DNA from: JAJYQH01 sp036261615
GTDB taxonomy: Bacteria > Actinomycetota > Actinomycetes > Propionibacteriales > Propionibacteriaceae
NCBI GenBank assembly: GCA_036261615.1
Contig: DATAKK010000015.1
Coordinates: forward strand, 1-64,000
DNA: 64,000 bases
Direction of reading: 5' to 3'
Part shown: positions 25,153-32,689 of the stretch, in pieces
Layout: each line of letters opens with the position of its first letter
How positions within the stretch are numbered: position 1 is the stretch's first letter
Position numbers and translations under genes: made by a program
The notes under the pieces: generated by a model
What the model saw: the letters and a program-made list of their open reading frames with translations, nothing else
Told to the model about the DNA's origin: nothing
The model's database searches: none

Positions 25153-26070
25153 GTGGTGGCAGACGAGAGAACCGGCCGGGGCGGCGTCCGCGTGCGCGTG
25201 CCGGCGAAGATCAATCTCGCGCTCTGCGTCGGGCCCCTCGGCGCCGACGGGTTCCACCCGCTGGGCACGGCGTTCCAGGCCGTGTCGCTGTACGACGAGG
25301 TGACCGCCACCGACGCCAAGGCCGATCACTTCAGCGTCACGGTCACCGGCGAGGGCGCGGGCGACGTGCCCACCGACGACACGAACCTCGCGATCCGCGC
25401 CGCCCGGCTGCTCGCCACCCACGAGCGCGGCGTGGGGGCGAAACTCAGCATCAAGAAGACGATCCCGGTGGCCGGTGGCATGGCGGGCGGCTCGGCCGAC
25501 GGAGCGGCCGCGCTGCTCGCGTGCTCGGTGCTGTGGGACCTCGACCAGTCGCTCGAGGACCTCCAGCTGCTCGGCGCCGAGCTCGGCTCCGACGTCCCGT
25601 TCCCGCTGCACGGCGGCACCGCGATCGGCACCCGGCGCGGCGACCGGCTGCTCGCCATGCTCACCCGCGGCACCTACCACTGGGTGCTCGCGTTCGCCCA
25701 CGGCGGCCTCAGCACCCCGGCCGTGTTCCGCCGCTTCGACGAGCTCGGAGTGGTGCGGGGCACCGACGTGCCCCCCGAACTCCTCAACGCCCTCGCGGTC
25801 GGGGACGCCGCCGCGCTCGGCCGGGCGCTGCGCAACGACCTCCAGCCGGCCGCGGTCGACCTGCGTCCAGAACTCGCCGAGACCCTCCAGGCGGGGCTGG
25901 ACGCCGGGGCGCTCGGCGGGCTGGTGTCCGGCTCGGGGCCGACGTGCGCCTTCCTCGCGGGCACCGAGGCGCGTGCGCTCGACATCGCGGCGCACCTGTC
26001 GCACCTGCCCCAGGTGCGGGCTACCAAGCTGGCCGTCGGCCCGGTGCCCGGAGCCAAGCTGCTGCCCTGA
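25153..26070 (+). CDS. ispE: 4-diphosphocytidyl-2-C-methyl-D-erythritol kinase
   Basis: GHMP kinase of the non-mevalonate isoprenoid pathway. The substrate strand VRVPAKINLALCVG, the ATP loop IPVAGGMAGGSADGAAAL and the C-terminal LVSGSGPTCAFL are intact. 305 residues. The GTG at 25153 lies seven bases after TAGCCT (25140-25145), so the transcript would be leaderless and the gene would have its own promoter despite following rsmA by 36 bases. A second GTG follows immediately. Confidence 0.95.
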   Translation: MVADERTGRGGVRVRVPAKINLALCVGPLGADGFHPLGTAFQAVSLYDEVTATDAKADHFSVTVTGEGAGDVPTDDTNLAIRAARLLATHERGVGAKLSIKKTIPVAGGMAGGSADGAAALLACSVLWDLDQSLEDLQLLGAELGSDVPFPLHGGTAIGTRRGDRLLAMLTRGTYHWVLAFAHGGLSTPAVFRRFDELGVVRGTDVPPELLNALAVGDAAALGRALRNDLQPAAVDLRPELAETLQAGLDAGALGGLVSGSGPTCAFLAGTEARALDIAAHLSHLPQVRATKLAVGPVPGAKLLP

Positions 26071-26098
26071 GCCGCCGCCCGTCTGATTGACTGTGGCC

Positions 26099-26611
26099 AT
26101 GACTGACGAGGTGGGTTCCGTCCCACTGGGCGACGAGGTCGACGCCCTGGTCGCGGCCTGGCGCCGCGAGCGCCCCGACCTTGTCAGCACGCCGATGCAC
26201 GTGTGGTCACGGATCCACCGGCTCGCGCACTATCTGGACGCCGCCCGCCGCCGGGCCTACGCCGCCCACAACCTCGAAACCTGGGAGTTCGACGTCCTCG
26301 CCGCCCTCCGCCGCGCCGGGTCGCCCTACCGGGCGACCCCCGGTCAACTGCTGCGCGAGACCCACGTCACCTCCGGCACGATGACCAACCGGGTCGACCG
26401 GCTCGTCGTCCGCGGGCTGGTGACCCGCGACCAGGCGCCCGCCGACAGGCGGGTGGTACTGGTGCAGCTCACCGACAAGGGCAAGGAGGCGGTCGACGCC
26501 GCCATGGGCGACCTCCTCGCCGCCGAGCGGGAACTCCTCGACGGTCTCGACGCCGCCGGCGTCGACCGGCTGGCCCGCGACCTCCGTACGCTCCTCAGCC
26601 GCGTCGGCTGA
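26099..26611 (+). CDS. MarR-family regulator
   Basis: A 170-residue winged-helix regulator: LETWEFDVLAALRRAG, then the recognition helix region THVTSGTMTNRVDRLVVRGLV, and the wing RDQAPADRRVVLVQLTDKG. Members respond to small ligands, often phenolics or drugs. ATG 26099 is preferred over an in-frame TTG four codons upstream. No obvious target neighbour exists, since ispE is upstream and a TetR gene converges from the right. Confidence 0.88.
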   Translation: MTDEVGSVPLGDEVDALVAAWRRERPDLVSTPMHVWSRIHRLAHYLDAARRRAYAAHNLETWEFDVLAALRRAGSPYRATPGQLLRETHVTSGTMTNRVDRLVVRGLVTRDQAPADRRVVLVQLTDKGKEAVDAAMGDLLAAERELLDGLDAAGVDRLARDLRTLLSRVG

Positions 26612-26639
26612 GCCGACCGGCGTACCGTCCGGTCGCCGC

Positions 26640-26720
26640 GGCGTACGAGTCGTCTCCGGCGGCGTACGAGTCGTCCATTTGGGGACGACATCTTGTACGC
26701 CGCCAGTCATGTCGTACGCC
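26640..26720. repeat. Family D four-arm GTACG element, copy 1
   Basis: GGCGTACGAG at 26640 and 26661 (21 bases apart), then the inverted forms CTTGTACGCC at 26692 and GTCGTACGCC at 26711 (19 apart), with CCAGTCAT between the right arms. The centre TCGTCC/GGACGA adds a small stem. Arms nest as outer with outer and inner with inner. Spacing 21/31/19 is identical in the copy at 40141-40221. Confidence 0.85.
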
Positions 26721-26741
26721 GGGAGGCAGGGTCCGGCCCCG

Positions 26742-26820
26742 GGCGTACGGTTCCTCTCCCCGGGCGTACGGTTCGTCGGTTGTGGGCGACCTTCCGTACG
26801 CCCCAGTCATCTCGTACTCC
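26742..26820. repeat. Family D four-arm GTACG element, copy 2
   Basis: GGCGTACGGT at 26742 and 26763 (21 apart), TCCGTACGCC at 26793 and CTCGTACTCC at 26811 (18 apart), with CCAGTCAT between the right arms. It stands directly beside copy 1, in the gap between convergent marR and tetR genes. The last arm is degenerate. Confidence 0.8.
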
Positions 26821-26893
26821 CCGGGGAGGACGCGGGGAGGAACCGCCGGCAGAACCCCTGCCCGGGCGCCCTGGCGGACGCCGGGACCTCGCC

Positions 26894-27580
26894 TCAGCCG
26901 GTGGTCGAGGCGCGACGGCGTCCCTTGCGGGGCGGGATGTCGCGGGCCCGCAGCGTGGGGGCCACCTCGAGGTTGGCCATGCCGTTCCACGCGAGGTTGA
27001 CCAGGTGCGCGGCGACCTCCTCCTTCGCGGGGCTGCGGACGTCGAGCCACGACTGGCCCGCCATCGCCACGAGGCCGACGAGGGCCTGCGCGTACAGCCC
27101 GGCGAACTCCCGGTTGTAGCCGTGCCGCTCGAACGGCTCCGCGAGCAGGTCTTCGACCCGCCCGGCGATGTCGCTGAGGATGGTGGCGAACGAGCCCGCG
27201 CCGCTGCCGACCGAGGAGTCGCGGGCGAGGATGCGGAACCCGTCGGGCTGCTCGTCGATGTAGTCGAGCAGGGCGAGCGCGCCGCGCTCGATGAGCTCCC
27301 GCGACCCCGCCCGCGGCGTGGTGAGCGCCGCACGGATCGCGTTGAGCAGGGTCTGCACCTCGCGGTCGACGACGACCGCGTACAGCCCCTCCTTGCCGCC
27401 GAAGTGCTCGTAGACCACCGGCTTGCTCACGTCGGCGCTCTGGGCGATCTCCTCGACGCTCGTGCCCTCGAACCCGCGCTGGGCGAACAGCCCACGGGCC
27501 ACCTGGATGAGCTGTTCCCGGCGCTCGGCGCCGCTCATGCGCACGCGGGACGCCTTCGGCTGAGGGGATCGCTGGCTCAC
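26894..27580 (-). CDS. TetR-family regulator
   Basis: A 228-residue repressor. The DNA-binding domain, residues 18-65, reads REQLIQVARGLFAQRGFEGT, then VEEIAQSADVSKPVVYEHFG, with GGKEGLY after the recognition helix. The C-terminal ligand domain is helical and ends in a basic tail (RDIPPRKGRRR). GTG 27580 lies six bases after a minus-strand CAGACT, suggesting leaderless expression; an internal ATG 14 codons on is an alternative. It is next to a tRNA and glmU, without an obvious efflux target. Confidence 0.9.
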   Translation of the reverse strand: MSQRSPQPKASRVRMSGAERREQLIQVARGLFAQRGFEGTSVEEIAQSADVSKPVVYEHFGGKEGLYAVVVDREVQTLLNAIRAALTTPRAGSRELIERGALALLDYIDEQPDGFRILARDSSVGSGAGSFATILSDIAGRVEDLLAEPFERHGYNREFAGLYAQALVGLVAMAGQSWLDVRSPAKEEVAAHLVNLAWNGMANLEVAPTLRARDIPPRKGRRRASTTG

Positions 27581-27706
27581 CCCCCGAGTCTGTCACGACA
27601 GCGGGTGATGGCGGTGCGGGCGGCGCCTCCCCGGCTCCCGCCGCGGCCCGGCGACCCGGCAGGCGAACCGGTAGGGTGGGCGGCGTCCGGGCCCGGTGCC
27701 CGGCGA

Positions 27707-27785
27707 ACCCCGGTTGGTCTGTCGGCAGGGCCCGCCTGACTTTGAATCAGGACTAGCGACGTAGGTTCGACTCCTACCCGGGGTG
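27707..27785 (+). tRNA. tRNA-Gln (anticodon TTG)
   Basis: Acceptor ACCCCGG (27707-27713) pairs with CCGGGGT (27778-27784). Anticodon stem CCTGA/TCAGG encloses loop CTTTGAA, giving anticodon TTG at 27742-27744. T-arm GTAGG-TTCGACT-CCTAC is canonical. The variable loop between 27751 and 27761 counts nine bases, longer than the usual four or five. CCA is not encoded. A tRNA-Gln before glmU-prs is common in actinobacteria. Confidence 0.87.
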
Positions 27786-27855
27786 CGGGTCCCCTCCGCC
27801 GTCGCGGCGTCCACTCGCCGCCGGGGGCGACCAGTCCGAGCGCGAGGAGTTCGCC

Positions 27856-29043
27856 GTGACCTCTCAGTCCAGCCAGGCCGAGCGCCCCGAGTCGGCCAGC
27901 GTGAGCGCCGTCGTCGTGCTCGCCGCCGGGGGCGGCACCCGGATGAAGTCGTCGACGTCGAAGCTGCTGCACCAGGTGGGCGGCCGGTCGATGCTCAGCT
28001 ACGCACTCGAGGCGGCGTCCGCGCTCGACCCCGAGCACCTCGTCGTCGTCGTCGGGCACCTGCGCGAGCAGGTGCTCGACCACCTCCACGACATCGCCCC
28101 GCACGTCCGCACCGCGGTGCAGGAGGAGCAGCTGGGCACGGGTCATGCCGTGCAGTGCGGCCTGGCCGCCATCGGCGACCTGTCGGGCGAGATCGTCGTC
28201 ACCTACGGCGACGTGCCGATGCTCGACGGCGAGACGCTGCTCGGCCTGGTGGCCGAGCACCGCACCCACGGCAACCACGTCACCGTGCTCACCGCCGTCG
28301 TCGACGATCCCACCGGTTACGGACGCGTGCTGCGTGAGGGCGACGAGGTGGTCGCGATCGTCGAGCAGCGCGACGCCACCGACGAGGAGCGCCAGATCCG
28401 CGAGATCAACTCCGGCATCTATGTCTTCGACGCCGACACTCTCGGGCACGGCCTCGCGCACCTGCGCACCGACAACGCCCAGGGCGAGATGTACCTCACC
28501 GACGTCATCGGCACCGCCCGCGAACAGGGCGAGCGCGTCGGCGCGTTCGTCTGCGAAGACCCGTGGCAGACCGAGGGCATCAACGACCGGGTGCAACTGG
28601 CGAGCATGAACCGGGAGATGAACCGGCGGATCGTGGAGCGGCTGATGCGCGACGGCGTCACGGTGCTCGACCCCGCGACCACCTGGGTGCACGACAGTGT
28701 CGACGTCGCCGCCGACGTCACCCTGCTGCCCGGCACCCACCTCGAGGGGGCCACCTCGGTCGCCACCGGCGCGACCATCGGCCCCGACACCACCCTGCGC
28801 GACTGCGAGGTGGGGGAGGGCGCCACCGTCGTCCGCAGCCACTGCCAGCTCAGCGTCATCGGCGACCGGGCGGTCGTCGGACCGTACGCCATGCTGCGTC
28901 CCGGCACCGAGATCGGCGCCGACGCCCACGTCGGCAGCTTCGTCGAGACCCTCGGCGCGACGGTCCAACCGGGCGCCAGCGTCCCGCGGCTCACCTTCCT
29001 CGGGGACGCCGGCGGCAGCGGCCCCGCCACCGGGCCGCGCTGA
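27856..29043 (+). CDS. glmU: GlmU uridylyltransferase with truncated acetyltransferase domain
   Basis: The N-terminal UDP-GlcNAc pyrophosphorylase domain is complete: VVLAAGGGTRMKSSTSKLLH, EEQLGTGHAV, VTYGDVPMLDG, EINSGIYVFD, EMYLTDVIG. The left-handed beta-helix starts normally (GTHLEGATSVATGATIGPDT ... GPYAMLRPGTEIGADAHVGS) but stops after VPRLTFLGDAGGSG at residue 395, where homologues continue for 65-100 residues. The catalytic histidine of the acetyltransferase (GHLTYLGDA in E. coli) is Arg378 here. No frameshifted remainder follows the stop. The protein should make UDP-GlcNAc from GlcNAc-1-P but not acetylate GlcN-1-P. Start GTG 27856. Confidence 0.9.
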   Translation: MTSQSSQAERPESASVSAVVVLAAGGGTRMKSSTSKLLHQVGGRSMLSYALEAASALDPEHLVVVVGHLREQVLDHLHDIAPHVRTAVQEEQLGTGHAVQCGLAAIGDLSGEIVVTYGDVPMLDGETLLGLVAEHRTHGNHVTVLTAVVDDPTGYGRVLREGDEVVAIVEQRDATDEERQIREINSGIYVFDADTLGHGLAHLRTDNAQGEMYLTDVIGTAREQGERVGAFVCEDPWQTEGINDRVQLASMNREMNRRIVERLMRDGVTVLDPATTWVHDSVDVAADVTLLPGTHLEGATSVATGATIGPDTTLRDCEVGEGATVVRSHCQLSVIGDRAVVGPYAMLRPGTEIGADAHVGSFVETLGATVQPGASVPRLTFLGDAGGSGPATGPR

Positions 29044-29106
29044 GCCCCGGGGCCACCCCGGTAGGATTGCCCCGATCTCCCCGCGTCCTCCGAAGGAGCC
29101 CTGCCC

Positions 29107-30084
29107 GTGACCGGCGCCATCCGTCCCAACGACAAGCACTTGATGCTCTTCTCGGGACGGGCCTACCCGGCCCTCGCCCAGGAGATCGCCGACATCATGG
29201 GCGTCCCCCTGGTGCCCACCCGGGCCGTCACCTACGCCAACTCCGAGACCTACGTGCAGTTCCAGGAGTCGGTCCGCGGGTCCGACGCCTTCGTCATCCA
29301 GAGCCACACCGCCCCGGTGAACGAGTGGATGATGGAGCAGCTCATCATGGTCGACGCCCTCAAGCGGGCCTCGGCCAAGCGGATCACGGTGGTCTCGCCG
29401 TTCTACCCGTACGCCCGGCAGGACAAGAAGCACCTCGGACGCGAGCCGATCTCCGCGCGGCTGATGGCCGACCTCTACAAGACCGCGGGCGCCGACCGCA
29501 TCATGAGCGTCGACCTGCACGCCGCCCAGATCCAGGGCTTCTTCGACGGCCCCCTCGACCATTTGTGGGGCCTCCCGGTGCTCGCCGACTACGTCAAGCA
29601 GCATTACGACCCGTCGGAGATGACGATCGTCAGCCCGGACGCCGGCCGCGTCCGGCTCGCCGACATGTGGACCGACGTGCTCGGCGCCCCGCTGGCCATC
29701 ATCCACAAGCGCCACGACGTGAGCGTCGCCAACAGCGTGCAGGTGCACGAGGTCGTGGGCGAGGTCGAGGGGAAGGTGTGCCTGCTCGTCGACGACATGA
29801 TCGACACGGCCGGCACCATCTGCCAGGCGGCCGACGCCCTCATGGAGCGTGGCGCCAAGTCGGTCATCGCGGCGGCGACCCACCCGGTGCTCTCCGGCCC
29901 GGCGGCCGAACGGCTCAACGCGTCGGCGTTCGAGGAGATCATCGTGACCAACACCCTGCCGATCGCCGACGGCGTCGACATCCCACGGCTCACGGTGCTC
30001 TCGATCGCGCCGCTCATCGCGAAGGCGATCCACGAGGTGTTCGCGGACGGCTCGGTCACCAGCCTGTTCAACGGCAGGAGCTAG
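29107..30084 (+). CDS. prs: Ribose-phosphate pyrophosphokinase
   Basis: Makes PRPP from ribose 5-phosphate and ATP for nucleotide, histidine and tryptophan synthesis. 325 residues with the flexible loop FYPYARQDKKHLGREPISAR, SVDLHAAQIQGFF, the SPDAGRVRLADMW region and the PRPP-binding VDDMIDTAGTI. GTG 29107 follows AAGGAG; TAGGAT near 29061 is a -10 candidate with a 38-base leader. The glmU-prs order is the usual actinobacterial one, but rplY, expected next, lies 8.8 kb further on, after the sugar module. Confidence 0.95.
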   Translation: MTGAIRPNDKHLMLFSGRAYPALAQEIADIMGVPLVPTRAVTYANSETYVQFQESVRGSDAFVIQSHTAPVNEWMMEQLIMVDALKRASAKRITVVSPFYPYARQDKKHLGREPISARLMADLYKTAGADRIMSVDLHAAQIQGFFDGPLDHLWGLPVLADYVKQHYDPSEMTIVSPDAGRVRLADMWTDVLGAPLAIIHKRHDVSVANSVQVHEVVGEVEGKVCLLVDDMIDTAGTICQAADALMERGAKSVIAAATHPVLSGPAAERLNASAFEEIIVTNTLPIADGVDIPRLTVLSIAPLIAKAIHEVFADGSVTSLFNGRS

Positions 30085-30103
30085 CCTCCCGGCGCGAGGT
30101 GAG

Positions 30104-31129
30104 ATGACCAAGCGGATCACCATCATCGACGTCGCCCGCGAGGCGGGCGTCGCCATCAGCAGCGTCTCGGCCGCGCTCAACGGGCAGCCCGGCGTGTCGG
30201 AAGCCACCCGCGTCCGGGTGCGGGAGACCGCCGACCGCCTCGGCTGGGTGCCCTCCGTCCGCGGCCGCAACCTCAGCTCCAAGCAGAGCCACGCGGTCGG
30301 CCTGGTGCTGCAGCGCCCGGTCGACGTGCTCGAGCTCGACCCGTTCTTCGCCGGGTTCATCGGCGGTGTCGAATCGGTCCTCGCCCCCGCGGGCTACGCC
30401 CTGCTCCTCCAGGTGAGCGCCACCGCGGACGCCGGCGTCGAGCGGCTCCGCACGCTGGCCAAGTCCGGGGGCGTCGACGGCGTCTTCCTCACCGACGTCG
30501 GAGTCGACGACCCCCGCTACCCCATCCTCGACGACCTCGGCCTGCCCGGGGTGGCGATCAACGCGCACGGGTCCGGCCGGGTCAGCTCGGTCACCCAGGA
30601 CCACGCGTCGGGTCTGCGCGCGCTCGTCGAGCACCTCGTCGGGCTGGGACACCGCGACATCGCCCACGTGTCCGGCACGCCCGGGTTCGTCCACTCGGAG
30701 GAGCGCGAGCGGGTGTGGCGCTCGGTGCTCGCGGACGCCGGCCTGCCCCCGGGCCGCCTGGTGGTCGGCGACTTCACCAGCGAGGCCGGCGCCCGGGCCG
30801 CGGACACCCTCATGGGTGGAATCTCGGCGCCGACCGCGGTGGTCTGCGCCAACGACCTCACGGCGTTCGGGTTCCTCTCCCGGGTCCAGTCGCGCGGCCT
30901 CCGGGTGCCCGACGACGTCTCGGTCACCGGCTTCGACGGCGTCCTCCTCGGCGCCTACGTTCACCCGCCCCTGACTACGGTGGCGACCTCGCCGCGGGTG
31001 CTCGGACGCCGGGCGGCGGAGGTGCTGCTCGACCTGATCAACGGCGCCCCGCGGGTCGACGAACGGATCGAGCCGGCGTCCATGGTGCTGCGGGCCAGCG
31101 TGGCCGCACCCCGCGCCCGGACGGCGTAG
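30104..31129 (+). CDS. LacI-family repressor of the carbohydrate module
   Basis: A 341-residue regulator: residues 1-55 are the helix-turn-helix and hinge (TIIDVAREAGVAISSVSAAL ... ATRVRVRETADRLGW), the rest a periplasmic-binding-protein-like sugar domain with VGLVLQRPVDV, VSSVTQDHASGLRALVEHLV, CANDLTAFGFL and SVTGFDGV. Starts 20 bases after prs. A perfect GAAACGTTTC-type operator lies in front of the next gene, the standard site for this family, so it very probably represses the transporter and glycosidase genes. Confidence 0.93.
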   Translation: MTKRITIIDVAREAGVAISSVSAALNGQPGVSEATRVRVRETADRLGWVPSVRGRNLSSKQSHAVGLVLQRPVDVLELDPFFAGFIGGVESVLAPAGYALLLQVSATADAGVERLRTLAKSGGVDGVFLTDVGVDDPRYPILDDLGLPGVAINAHGSGRVSSVTQDHASGLRALVEHLVGLGHRDIAHVSGTPGFVHSEERERVWRSVLADAGLPPGRLVVGDFTSEAGARAADTLMGGISAPTAVVCANDLTAFGFLSRVQSRGLRVPDDVSVTGFDGVLLGAYVHPPLTTVATSPRVLGRRAAEVLLDLINGAPRVDERIEPASMVLRASVAAPRARTA

Positions 31130-31156
31130 CAGCCGCCCGGGCCGGCAGGGGCCTCT

Positions 31157-31206
31157 TGGGATTTGGATGATCCGATGTTACTGTCAGTCCACCGAAACGT
31201 TTCGGT
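31157..31206 (+). promoter_or_regulatory. LacI-controlled promoter with perfect operator
   Basis: ACCGAAACGTTTCGGT at 31191-31206 is a 16-base perfect palindrome with the central CG typical of LacI-family sites. TTGGGA (31157-31162) and TACTGT (31179-31184) with a 16-base spacer form a plausible promoter; the operator would cover the transcription start. Confidence 0.85.
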
Positions 31207-31221
31207 TACATCGGAGGAATG

Positions 31222-32559
31222 ATGGCAACAATGAAGTTGCGCTCCACGCGCACATCCGCCGTGGGCCTCGCCGCCCTCGGCATCGTCACGTCGCTGGTGC
31301 TCTCCGCATGCGGCGGCGGCTCGAACGGTTCGTCGTCGGCCAGCGTCCCGAGCAACCCCAACCAGGTGAAGGGTGACCTCAACATCCTGGTGTCGAGCGC
31401 GGCGGGATCCGACGCCGGATTCAAGGCGATCGACGACGCGTTCTCGAAGAAGTACCCGAACGTGAAGGTCAACCTCACCTCGGTGCCCAACGAGAACTAC
31501 CCGCAGACGAAGACGTCCCGGCTCACCGCCGGCTCGGTCGACATCCTCGTCGCCGCCCCCAAGCAGCTCCCCAGCTACGTGCCCGCCAGCAACAAGGGCG
31601 ACGACGCCCGGATGGCCGATGCCGGCGGCTTCGTCGACCTCACCAACCAGCCGTTCATGAGCAAGTTCAACCAGAGCGTGCTCAAGGAGATCCAGTACAA
31701 CGGCAAGAACTACACGGTGCCGACGGGGCTCTCGTACTACACGGGCCTCATGTACAACAAGAAGATCTTCAGCCAGTACGGCCTTAAGATCCCGACCACC
31801 TGGGACGAGTTCACCAAGCTCTGCGACACGCTGAAGTCGAAGGGCGTGACCCCCCTCGGCATCGCCGGCAAGGACTCCGCGGGCATCAACATGCTCGGCC
31901 TGGTGCAGAGCATGTACCCGACCACCGCCGACAAGAACAACCTCGCCAAGGGCCTGTACAACTACAGCGTCAAGCTCAACCAGGGCAAGCAGCTGCAGGT
32001 GATGCAGAAGCTGTCGACGCTCTACGGGTACGCCGAGCCCAACTTCGCCGGCGTGAGCTACGCGACGATGACGTCCGACTTCATCAACGGCAAGTTCGCG
32101 ATGATGAGTGACGGCACGTGGAACGTCACCACCCTGCAGAGCGGTGGCAAGGGCAAGCTCGACTTCGGCTACTTCCCGCTGCCGGCGTCCAACAACGCCG
32201 CCGACAACAAGTACCTCGGCGGCAAGGTCGAGTTGAGCCTCGGCATCCCGTCGAACGCGAAGAACCAGCCGGCCGCGCTCGCCTGGCTCGCCACCCTCGC
32301 CGACAACTACAAGGCGTTCAACGACCAGGCCGGGTTCGCCCCCGCCGAGCAGGGCGTCTCGAGCAACCCGTTCTACAGCTCGATCTCCCAGTACACGTCG
32401 ACCTTCGAGCCGGCCTGGGACACGATCTGGATCGCCAATACCAAGGCCGGCCCCGCCGCGCAGTTCCCGTTCAACTGGCAGGGCCTCAAGCCGATGGGCA
32501 CCCAGGACGCCCAGGGCGCCGCGGACGCCGCCGAGCACGACTGGGAAGCCGGCAAGTAG
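31222..32559 (+). CDS. ABC carbohydrate transporter, binding lipoprotein
   Basis: A 445-residue solute-binding lipoprotein with a Sec signal (AALGIVTSLVLSACGGG). The mature part follows the family-1 pattern: FSKKYPNVKVNLTSVP, GLSYYTGLMYNKKIFSQYGL, then GKFAMMSDGTWNV and WLATLADNY. GGAGG at 31213-31217 best suits ATG 31222; ATG 31219 is too close. It is the first structural gene behind the LacI operator. The ligand is likely an oligosaccharide or monosaccharide released by the GH51/GH130 enzymes of the same module. Confidence 0.9.
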   Translation: MATMKLRSTRTSAVGLAALGIVTSLVLSACGGGSNGSSSASVPSNPNQVKGDLNILVSSAAGSDAGFKAIDDAFSKKYPNVKVNLTSVPNENYPQTKTSRLTAGSVDILVAAPKQLPSYVPASNKGDDARMADAGGFVDLTNQPFMSKFNQSVLKEIQYNGKNYTVPTGLSYYTGLMYNKKIFSQYGLKIPTTWDEFTKLCDTLKSKGVTPLGIAGKDSAGINMLGLVQSMYPTTADKNNLAKGLYNYSVKLNQGKQLQVMQKLSTLYGYAEPNFAGVSYATMTSDFINGKFAMMSDGTWNVTTLQSGGKGKLDFGYFPLPASNNAADNKYLGGKVELSLGIPSNAKNQPAALAWLATLADNYKAFNDQAGFAPAEQGVSSNPFYSSISQYTSTFEPAWDTIWIANTKAGPAAQFPFNWQGLKPMGTQDAQGAADAAEHDWEAGK

Positions 32560-32604
32560 CTCCCGCCCCGCGCCCCGGGACGGGCGCGCCGCCTCGCGGC
32601 GCAA

Positions 32605-32642
32605 GGCCCCGGCCGGACCGGATTACACCTCCGGCCGGGGCC
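32605..32642 (+). terminator. Strong hairpin between binding protein and permeases
   Basis: GGCCCCGGCCGGA (32605-32617) pairs perfectly with 32630-32642 around a 12-base loop, a 13-bp GC stem without T-tract. Hairpins here are known in binding-protein-dependent operons to stabilise the binding-protein message or limit read-through into the permeases. Confidence 0.75.
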
Positions 32643-32689
32643 GTCCCGGGGGCGGGACCGCGCTGCCACTCGCCACGAATGGGGGCTTG

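Noticed and set aside
26640..26820. CRISPR-like array
   Set aside because: Arms are short and inverted as well as direct, there are no regular unique spacers, and no cas gene is nearby.
27856..29106. Frameshift or pseudogene explanation of the short GlmU
   Set aside because: No continuation of the beta-helix is visible in any frame between 29043 and prs, and the catalytic His is already replaced before the stop, so a stable truncation is likelier.
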